Assembly (NCBI RefSeq): GCF_000716335.1
Contig: NZ_KL591005.1
Span: 154,717-218,716, forward strand
Origin: Streptomyces sp. NRRL S-118
Lineage (GTDB): Bacteria > Actinomycetota > Actinomycetes > Streptomycetales > Streptomycetaceae
Reading direction: 5' to 3'
DNA length: 64,000 nt
Both the position numbers and the translations under genes were made by a program. The notes under the pieces are model-generated. The model worked only from the letters and a program-made list of their open reading frames with translations. It did not search any database and was not told the origin of the DNA. The first letter of the stretch is position 1, and each line of letters starts with the position of its first letter. Shown here one piece after another: positions 58,432 through 64,000 of this stretch.

Positions 58432-59004
58432 TCACTTGTGGACGGCGCGTGGACGGGCGGCGGCCGGGGCCGGCCGGCCGGAGCGGAACAGGGCGGCCAG
58501 GTCGTCGAGCCGGGCGACCAGCAGCGCCGCGACGGCCGCCGCGACCGCCGCGACCGCGCCGCCGCCGGCATGAGCCGGCCATCCGGCGGCGGGCACGGCG
58601 GTCACGACCGCGAAGCCGGCCGCGCCCGTGCCGGCCAGGATCAGGTTGCGGACCACGTGGAGCGGCCCCAGCGGAGTGGCCGAAGCCCCGAAGCAGCGGC
58701 ACGGGGCGCGGCGTCCGTTGCGCAGCGCCACCACGATCCCCGCGGTGAACGCGAGCAGCAGGAGCACCGCGGCGGCCAGCCCGAGGGCCGCCGTCCGCGC
58801 GGGCACGAGCAGCAGGAGCACCGCGATCTCCCCGGCGATCACCGCCGCGGCGGCCGCCGACGACACCTTCCGCGGGAGGAGCCGCAGGTCCGTGATCGAC
58901 CGGGCGAAGGAGTCGAACGCGGTTCTGCTGCGTACTTTTCCGGCGAGCGCCAGCAGGAAGACACCGAACAGGAGAATCCGGCATGCGAAGGCGACATAGG
59001 TCAT
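58432..59004 (-). CDS. MauE/DoxX-type redox-associated membrane protein
   Basis: A 190 aa, multi-helix membrane protein of the MauE family. Conserved elements are the first helix CRILLFGVFLLALAGKVRSR, FARSITDLRLLPRK, and the inter-helix CRCFG motif (Cys102, Cys104) that could pass electrons to or from the MauD-like partner. The last 30 residues are basic and disordered. ATG 59004 has GAGGA 8 nt upstream. It is the first gene after peptide B in the minus-strand operon (gap 79 nt). Homologues in other Streptomyces are annotated MauE/DoxX family redox-associated membrane protein; methylamine dehydrogenase itself is not encoded here. Confidence 0.87.
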   Translation of the reverse strand: MTYVAFACRILLFGVFLLALAGKVRSRTAFDSFARSITDLRLLPRKVSSAAAAAVIAGEIAVLLLLVPARTAALGLAAAVLLLLAFTAGIVVALRNGRRAPCRCFGASATPLGPLHVVRNLILAGTGAAGFAVVTAVPAAGWPAHAGGGAVAAVAAAVAALLVARLDDLAALFRSGRPAPAAARPRAVHK

Positions 59005-59083
59005 GCGCGAAGTCCTCGAATGTGATGCGCGAGGACGGACGGCCCGGACCGTGCCGGTGCCGCCCGCCCGCACTTCTGTTCTG

Positions 59084-59281
59084 TCAGCAGCCGATGTAGC
59101 GGACGTTCTCGCACTTGCCGCACGAGGTCCTTCCGCCCACCACGTGACACAGGCGGTAGATCTTGCGCCAGTCGGCGGTGCAGTAGCAGTACTCCCACCA
59201 GCTGGTGTCCGCGGATGCGGTCGCCTTCGGCACGAAATGCTCGAGCACCCGGTCCGCGACCTTGCTCAATGACGGCATCAT
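59084..59281 (-). CDS. Six-cysteine peptide precursor B
   Basis: A 65-residue precursor homologous to peptide A. The leader KVADRVLEHFVPKATASA ends in A-x-A followed by DT. The core has CYC (32-34), CHVVGG from 45, TSCGKC ending at 57, and C65 as the last residue. Unlike A it has three Trp (residues 28, 29, 38). ATG 59281, or the adjacent ATG 59278, follows GGAGGAGGGGAG. It heads the operon to the MauE-like, thioredoxin-like and ABC genes. Same prediction as peptide A: exported, oxidised, leader removed. Confidence 0.8.
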   Translation of the reverse strand: MMPSLSKVADRVLEHFVPKATASADTSWWEYCYCTADWRKIYRLCHVVGGRTSCGKCENVRYIGC

Positions 59282-59318
59282 GAACTCCCCTCCTCCTTTC
59301 GGCCGACGGTACTCACGC

Positions 59319-59349
59319 GCCATAGACCGGCCCGTACAGCGGACATACA
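59319..59349 (-). promoter_or_regulatory. SARP-like direct repeat and -10 for peptide B operon
   Basis: Minus strand: TGTAT (59345-59349) and TGTACGG (59332-59338), 11-bp pitch, then 7 bp and TATGGC (59319-59324). The arrangement is identical to that before peptide A, although the bases between differ. Confidence 0.6.
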
Positions 59350-59401
59350 GCGGCCGCCGGCGCCGCGCCCGCACCGGTGCGGGGAGCCGCGGACCGCCGC
59401 C

Positions 59402-61369
59402 TCACCCCCCGGCCGGGGGCGCCACCGGAAGCGTCACGCTGCTGAGCCCGGCCCGTACCGTCATCCGCGTGCCCGCCGGGTGGCGCAGCGTGTAGTCGTG
59501 GTCGGTGGAGATCAGCACCACGCCCAGCCGGTGCCCCTTCTCGACGACGTGGTCCTGGGGCTGCATGGCCCACCGCAGCCGGTACTCGCGGCCTTCGACG
59601 ACCGGCGACTGCCGGGCGTCCGACTCGCGGTTGCGGATGTCGAGCCAGCCCCGGGTCACGATCTTGAAGTCGGCCGTCTCGGTGCGGTGCTTCGTCCGGT
59701 ACGTGCAGCCGGTGTCGCCGGGAATGCCCTCGCCGTAGCAGACGAGCCGGGAGGTGTCCTGGACGGTGCCGGCGACCGCCCGGGTGGCGGTCCCGTAGTC
59801 GACGAGCAGCGCCGTCGTGTAAGGGGAGGTGCCGTCCAGCGAGGCCCGCACCGACACCTCGGGCGCACCGTTGAGGCGCAGGTCGCGCTGGAGGGGTGCC
59901 GTCGTCCAGGCGAGGCGGTTGGGGTGGGCGGTGCCGGGATCGGCGACGAGCTGCTCGGCGCGCAGGGTGCGGCCGGCGTCGTACAGCGTCCGCAGGGCCG
60001 GACGGCCGGGGAGCGGTGACAGGCCGCCGTCGGCGTTCAGCCGCAGCGTCACCCGCCGGGTGCCGGGCGCCGGCCAGGCCGGCTGCTGCCGCCAGCTGAA
60101 GTCGGCCTGCTCGACGTCGACCGCGGGTTCGTCGAGGGCACCGTTGTCCAGGCCGTACAGCCAGAAGTCGAACCACTGGTGCAGCTGCCGCAGCCATTCC
60201 TCCATGCGCAGGGGCATGGGGTTGTTGTGCCCGGCCTGGTGCAGCCACAGTTTGCGCGGGACGCCGTGCCGGCCGAGGGCCTCCCACAGCCGCGCGGTGT
60301 GCCGGGTCTTGACGTTCCAGTCGTTGAGGCCGTGGACGAGGAAGACCCCGGCCTTGATCTTCCGTGCATCGGGCAGGTAGTCCCGCTCGCGCCAGAAGGG
60401 GCTGTAGTCGCCGGTGATCCGGTCCTGCCCGGCGGTGAGGCGGTCCAGGACGGGCTTGCAGATCTCGCGGTCGGCGCGGCTGTAGACGGCCTTGGCCAGG
60501 ACGTCGGTGTCCTCGCCCTGGAAGCCGCCGGGTGCGACGACGCCGCCGCCGGCCCGGTAGTAGTCGTACCAGGAGGAGATCCCGGCGATCGGGACGACGG
60601 CCTTCAGGCCCTCGACGCCGGTGGCGGCCACGGCGGTGGGCAGAGTGCCGTTGTACGAGATCCCCATCATCGCCGCGTTGCCGGTGGACCAGTCGGCCCG
60701 TACCGGCCGGCCGTCGGGGTCCCAGCCGCGGGCCCGTCCGTTCAGCCAGTCGACCGCCGCCTTGGCGCCGAGTGTCTCCTCGCGGCCGCCGGAGGTGGGG
60801 CAGCCGGTCGAGTCGCCCGTTCCGACGCTGTCGACCTGGGCCACGGCGTACCCGCGGGGCAGGAAATAGTTGTCGGTGTAGCCCGGGAAGACGACCGAGG
60901 AGGCGGAGACGGCGGCGCCGGTGGGCAGCTCGGTGCCCTGCAGAAGCCCCGGAAGGCCCTTGTGCCCCTTACCGCCGGGCAGGCCGTCCTCCTCCAGGTC
61001 GACCTCGTGGAAGGGGACGTCGTTGCCGCCGCCCCAGTAGGGACTCGCTTCGATGATCGTGGCGACCCGGAGTCCGGTGTCCGTTTCGCGGGGTCGCAGG
61101 ATCCTCATCCGGACGGTGTCCCGCTTGCCGTCCTCGTCACTGTCCGTCTCCGTTTCGACGTCGACCAGCTGGTGGACGGCGTCCGCGCGGGAGAAGACCG
61201 GGCGGGTCTGCCCGTCGGTGATGCGCAGTGCCGGAGCCTCGGCCGCGCCGGCCTGCGCGGCCGGTGCGGGCAGCGCCGCGACCAGTAATCCGGCCAGGGC
61301 CGTGAGGCCGATCCGGCGGTGGGTGCGGTAGGGGCGTACGTCGTCGCGTACGCGCTGGGGTCTCGCCAT
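59402..61369 (-). CDS. Secreted X-prolyl dipeptidyl aminopeptidase (CocE/NonD family), TTA codon
   Basis: A 655 aa S15-type hydrolase. It has a Sec-type signal peptide (THRRIGLTALAGLLVAALPAPAAQA) and an alpha/beta-hydrolase domain with nucleophile Ser in MMGISYNGTLP near residue 240. The acid is in VHGLNDWN and the His in WLHQAGHNNPMPL. The C-terminal CocE jelly-roll domain includes DYLPDARKIKAG-type linkers and EYRLRWAMQPQDHVV. It removes X-Pro dipeptides outside the cell. Codon 28 is TTA (61286-61288), which predicts bldA-dependent, development-linked expression. ATG 61369 has GGAGG 8 nt upstream; the longer frame has no family match. Confidence 0.9.
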   Translation of the reverse strand: MARPQRVRDDVRPYRTHRRIGLTALAGLLVAALPAPAAQAGAAEAPALRITDGQTRPVFSRADAVHQLVDVETETDSDEDGKRDTVRMRILRPRETDTGLRVATIIEASPYWGGGNDVPFHEVDLEEDGLPGGKGHKGLPGLLQGTELPTGAAVSASSVVFPGYTDNYFLPRGYAVAQVDSVGTGDSTGCPTSGGREETLGAKAAVDWLNGRARGWDPDGRPVRADWSTGNAAMMGISYNGTLPTAVAATGVEGLKAVVPIAGISSWYDYYRAGGGVVAPGGFQGEDTDVLAKAVYSRADREICKPVLDRLTAGQDRITGDYSPFWRERDYLPDARKIKAGVFLVHGLNDWNVKTRHTARLWEALGRHGVPRKLWLHQAGHNNPMPLRMEEWLRQLHQWFDFWLYGLDNGALDEPAVDVEQADFSWRQQPAWPAPGTRRVTLRLNADGGLSPLPGRPALRTLYDAGRTLRAEQLVADPGTAHPNRLAWTTAPLQRDLRLNGAPEVSVRASLDGTSPYTTALLVDYGTATRAVAGTVQDTSRLVCYGEGIPGDTGCTYRTKHRTETADFKIVTRGWLDIRNRESDARQSPVVEGREYRLRWAMQPQDHVVEKGHRLGVVLISTDHDYTLRHPAGTRMTVRAGLSSVTLPVAPPAGG

Positions 61370-61518
61370 CGTGCCTGCCTCCAGGGGGCCGCGGGGGTGA
61401 CGATCACGCGGTGGGCGCGGGTGACATTCCATCGCTTCCACCTCAGCGGCACCAGACCCAACACCCGGACAAGCAAAGGCCATTGCGTGACCCATGGTGA
61501 CCGCCTAGCGTGCGCGGC

Positions 61519-61977
61519 ATGAGGTTCAGGGACACGCGCGGAGCCGGTTCACGACGCGCCGCGACCGGCTTCGCGGTCCCGGCCGTTCTGCTCATCCTCC
61601 TTTCAGCAGGCGGGTGTTCGGATTCCGGATCCCCCGCACCGCACAGCAGCACACCGGCCGACATCTGCACCGGTCTCGTCTCCTATTGGGCCAAGGAGGC
61701 ATTGAAAGGCAGCACTTGGGCAGGGCTGGACTGGGAACAGAAGGGCCTGTCCAACGAGCAGCTGGAGATCCATGACGACGTGCTCTCCGAAGCCCGCGCG
61801 ACCGACCGGCGCGAGGGGCGGGAGGCGGCCGAACGCCTCGTCGACCGGGAGACCCGGCGCCGCTGCGAGGCGGCCCGGGGAGCGACCGGCAGCTCCGAGA
61901 ACTGGCGCCCTCCGGCCACCCCCGGGACCGGCCCCGGCACCGGATCACAGCGGCCGAAAAGACACGCACCGATGTAA
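61519..61977 (+). CDS. Small lipoprotein of unknown function
   Basis: A 152 aa protein with a lipoprotein signal peptide (FAVPAVLLILLSAGGC, lipid-attached Cys33) and a helical, charged domain (GLVSYWAKEALKGSTWAGLDWE, ERLVDRETRRRCEA) that contains two more Cys. The C-terminal tail is Pro/Gly/Thr-rich. No family recognised. It diverges from the dipeptidase gene; ATG 61519. Confidence 0.75.
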   Translation: MRFRDTRGAGSRRAATGFAVPAVLLILLSAGGCSDSGSPAPHSSTPADICTGLVSYWAKEALKGSTWAGLDWEQKGLSNEQLEIHDDVLSEARATDRREGREAAERLVDRETRRRCEAARGATGSSENWRPPATPGTGPGTGSQRPKRHAPM

Positions 61978-62404
61978 CACTGCGTAACAGTGGCGCAATG
62001 AGGAACCGGGGCCGCCGCACCGGCCGCACCGGCACCCCGAACGGGCCCGCGACCCCCCGCCAGGCCCGTCCGGGCCCACACCCCTGTCAGGACCAAGATC
62101 CGCTCAAGCCCCTTAGCGGAACTGGGCGTTCTCACTATGTGGGCAACCTGGGGCGACCGGAAAGCCCGGATGTGTCCACACCACCAGCACCGACTCTCCC
62201 CTCCGGCATAACAAGACAGTCACATCCTGACGTTCCCTGGTCCCGTACTCCCCCACCTGCGCCTAGAGTCACCGCCAGTCACCGCGCCGCCGGGCGCGTC
62301 TGCTGCACGGACCCGTACCAACCCAGTGCGTACCAACCCAGTGCGGCCCGGCGACCACACGGCACCTCAACTCCGAGGAGGCCGCGCCAGGGAAAGGATT
62401 CAAC
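61978..62404. other. Upstream region of the branched-chain amino-acid operon
   Basis: No gene seen in 427 bp. It holds two direct copies of CGTACCAACCCAGTG (62314-62328 and 62329-62343), about 60 nt before livJ. A TAGAGT hexamer at 62264-62269 could be a -10, without a convincing -35. The repeat may be an operator or part of the leader. Confidence 0.5.
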
Positions 62405-63640
62405 GTGCGACAGCGTTCCTTGCTCATACTCACCACCGTGATCACCACGGGGGCACTCACCCTCACCGCCTGTGGGTCCCGCGACGACAGCAAGGGCGGT
62501 AAGGACAGCAGCGGCGGCAAGACGACCGTGGTCATCGGCGTCGACGCCCCGCTCACCGGATCGCTTTCCGCGCTCGGCCAGGGCATCAAGAACTCCGTGG
62601 ACCTGGCGGTCAAGACCGCCAACAAGAACAACGAGGTCCCGGGCGTCGAGTTCAAGATCGAGGCCCTCGACGACCAGGCCGTCCCGGCCTCCGGACAGGC
62701 CAACGCCACCAAGCTCGTCGGCAACAAGGACGTCATCGGCGTCGTCGGCCCGCTGAACTCCGGCGTCGCCCAGTCCATGCAGGGCGTGTTCGAGAAGGCC
62801 GGCGTCACGCAGGTCTCCCCCGCCAACACCAACCCGGCCCTCAGCCAGGGCGACAACTGGGGCAAGGGCGAGTTCAAGCGCCCCTTCAAGACCTACTTCC
62901 GCACCGCCGCCACCGACGTCGTCCAGGGCAAATTCGCCGCCCAGTACCTCTTCAACGACGCCAAGAAGCGCAAGGTCTACGTCGTCGACGACAAGCAGAC
63001 CTACGGCGCCGGCCTCGCCGCGATCTTCTCCAAGGAGTTCGAGCGCCTCGGCGGCAAGGTCGTCGGCACCGACCACGTGACGGTCAAGGAGACCGACTTC
63101 TCCAGCACCGCCGACAAGGTCAAGAGCTCCGGCGCCGACTCCGTCTACTTCGGCGGCCAGTACCCCGAGGGCGGCCTGCTCTCCGACCAGATCAAGAAGA
63201 CGGGCGCCAAGATCCCCACCATGGGTGGCGACGGCATCTACGACCCCGCCTTCATCAGCGCCTCCGGCGTCGCGAACGACGGTGACCTCGCGACCTCCAT
63301 CGGCTACCCGGTCGAGAAGCTCCCGACGGCCAAGAAGTTCATCGACGACTACAAGGCCGCCGGCTACAAGGACCCGTACGCGGCGTACGGCGGCTACTCC
63401 TACGACGCCGGCTGGGCCATCATCCAGGCCGTCAAGGCCGTCGTCGCCGCCAACGACGGCAAGCTCCCCACCGACGCCCGCGAGAAGGTCGTCGAGGCCA
63501 TGGCCAAGGTCTCCTTCGACGGCGTGACCGGCAAGGTCGCCTTCGACGAGTACGGCGACACCACGAACAAGCAGCTCACCGTCTACAAGGTGGAAGGGAC
63601 CACCTGGAAGGACGTCAAGAGCGCCACGTTCGAGGACTGA
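62405..63640 (+). CDS. livJ: Branched-chain amino-acid ABC transporter, substrate-binding lipoprotein
   Basis: A 411 aa periplasmic-binding-type lipoprotein (LivJ/Peripla_BP_6). The lipobox is LTLTAC at residues 17-22. The binding lobes begin TTVVIGVDAPLTGSLSALGQGI, with GVVGPLNSGVAQSMQGVFEKAGV around residue 120 and the hinge-side EGGLLSDQIKKTGAK. The Tyr/Asp-rich C-terminal lobe is AYGGYSYDAGWAIIQAV. GTG 62405 follows a GGAAAGG-like site. Lysine content and clean codon bias indicate high expression. It heads the liv operon. Confidence 0.95.
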   Translation: MRQRSLLILTTVITTGALTLTACGSRDDSKGGKDSSGGKTTVVIGVDAPLTGSLSALGQGIKNSVDLAVKTANKNNEVPGVEFKIEALDDQAVPASGQANATKLVGNKDVIGVVGPLNSGVAQSMQGVFEKAGVTQVSPANTNPALSQGDNWGKGEFKRPFKTYFRTAATDVVQGKFAAQYLFNDAKKRKVYVVDDKQTYGAGLAAIFSKEFERLGGKVVGTDHVTVKETDFSSTADKVKSSGADSVYFGGQYPEGGLLSDQIKKTGAKIPTMGGDGIYDPAFISASGVANDGDLATSIGYPVEKLPTAKKFIDDYKAAGYKDPYAAYGGYSYDAGWAIIQAVKAVVAANDGKLPTDAREKVVEAMAKVSFDGVTGKVAFDEYGDTTNKQLTVYKVEGTTWKDVKSATFED

Positions 63641-63673
63641 TCCGCCGCACCGCCCCGCTCCACCTGATCCAAG

Positions 63674-63706
63674 CCGCGCGAGGGCGCAAACAGCGCCCTC
63701 GCGCGG
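63674..63706 (+). terminator. Attenuator hairpin between livJ and livH
   Basis: A perfect 14-bp stem (63674-63687 with 63693-63706) and a 5-nt loop, in the 100-nt gap. It probably lowers permease expression relative to the binding protein, or protects the livJ mRNA 3' end. Confidence 0.82.
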
Positions 63707-63740
63707 TGTCATATCCGACAAGCTCATCGGAGGCCCTGCG

Positions 63741-64000
63741 GTGAACGAACTGCCGCAACAGCTGGCCAACGGCCTTGCCCTCGGCGCCCTTTATGGCCTC
63801 ATAGCCATCGGGTACACGATGGTGTACGGCATCGTCCAGCTCATCAACTTCGCCCACGGCGAGATCTTCATGATCGGGGGCTTCGGCGCCCTCACTGCAT
63901 ACCTCGTACTCCCCAGCGGGACATCCCTCCTGGTGGCCATCCCGCTCATGATCGTCGGCGGCGCCCTCGCCTCCGTCGCCGTGGCCACCGCCGCCGAACG
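63741..64000 (+). CDS. livH: Branched-chain amino-acid ABC permease, 5' part
   Basis: The first 86 codons of a LivH-type inner membrane permease, cut by the window end. The opening LPQQLANGLALGALYGLIAI and GYTMVYGIVQLINFAHGEIFMIG are characteristic of LivH. The GTG at 63741 has GGAGG at 63729-63733. The rest of the operon (livM, livG, livF) is expected beyond the edge. Confidence 0.92.
   Translation, partial: MNELPQQLANGLALGALYGLIAIGYTMVYGIVQLINFAHGEIFMIGGFGALTAYLVLPSGTSLLVAIPLMIVGGALASVAVATAAE

Noticed and set aside
53120..59281. Peptides A and B as methylamine dehydrogenase light chains with a TTQ cofactor
   Set aside because: MauD/MauE-like genes are present, but the Trp pair needed for TTQ is not conserved (peptide A has none), the peptides are about half the length, and no large subunit or mauG is encoded.
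53120..59281. Lanthipeptide, thiopeptide or lasso peptide cluster
   Set aside because: No dehydratase, cyclase, YcaO, asparagine-synthase-like or RRE protein; cores are not Ser/Thr rich.

Overview
The window is about 72% G+C with strong codon-position bias. It reads as part of a Streptomyces chromosome core (or a very close relative such as Kitasatospora). The order rapZ-uvrC ... uvrA ... terC/terD ... uvrB ... coaE ... rpsA ... polA ... livJ/livH, a chaplin, bldA-type TTA codons, a mycothiol-dependent-enzyme homologue and AfsR/SARP regulation all point there. No rRNA, tRNA or CRISPR was found.

Layout. 1-12 kb: start of rapZ overlapping uvrC, a frameshifted papain-like protease with a membrane partner, an XRE-like protein, a Rieske lipoprotein and a PfkB kinase. 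A small decayed patch follows (IS982 remnant and a GNAT gene with a nonsense codon), then DUF1326 and uvrA. 12-22 kb: small metabolic enzymes, an MHS transporter, terC under a manganese (yybP-ykoY) riboswitch, two TerD-family genes, uvrB and an MHYT sensor. 22-30 kb: ogt, an MFS exporter, the pseudouridine-catabolism pair psuG-psuK, a uridine-kinase-like gene, small unknowns and a long chaplin. 30-47 kb: a SWIM/SNF2 operon, DoxX, TPR, coaE, PAC2, rpsA, a methyltransferase-hrpB pair, DUF3068 with a hidden 46-codon membrane gene, a lytic transglycosylase and DUF4184. 47-53 kb: polA, an FdhF-type molybdoprotein and a thioesterase. 53-59.4 kb: an accessory cluster (below). 59.4-64 kb: a secreted X-prolyl dipeptidase, a lipoprotein and the start of a branched-chain amino-acid ABC operon.

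The most interesting part is 53.1-59.35 kb. Two homologous six-cysteine peptide genes (68 and 65 aa) flank an S26 signal peptidase, an AfsR/SARP-type regulator carrying a TTA codon, an ABC exporter, a membrane-anchored thioredoxin-fold (MauD-like) protein and a MauE-like membrane protein. Both peptides have a short amphipathic leader ending in A-x-A-D and a core CxC ... CHVVGGxTSCGxC ... C. The same direct-repeat element (TGTAT and TGTACGG, 11 bp apart, 7 bp before a -10-like hexamer) sits upstream of both peptide genes, as expected for a SARP operator. I read this as a regulated system that makes, oxidises, exports and cleaves disulfide-rich peptides. I know of no described system with this composition.

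A second pattern crosses the window. uvrC, uvrB, ogt and polA all carry the actinobacterial PafBC/RecA-NDp DNA-damage promoter (TGTCRGTG-N8-TANNNT) with the -10 only 6-7 nt before the start codon, so these repair genes are probably damage-induced from leaderless mRNAs.
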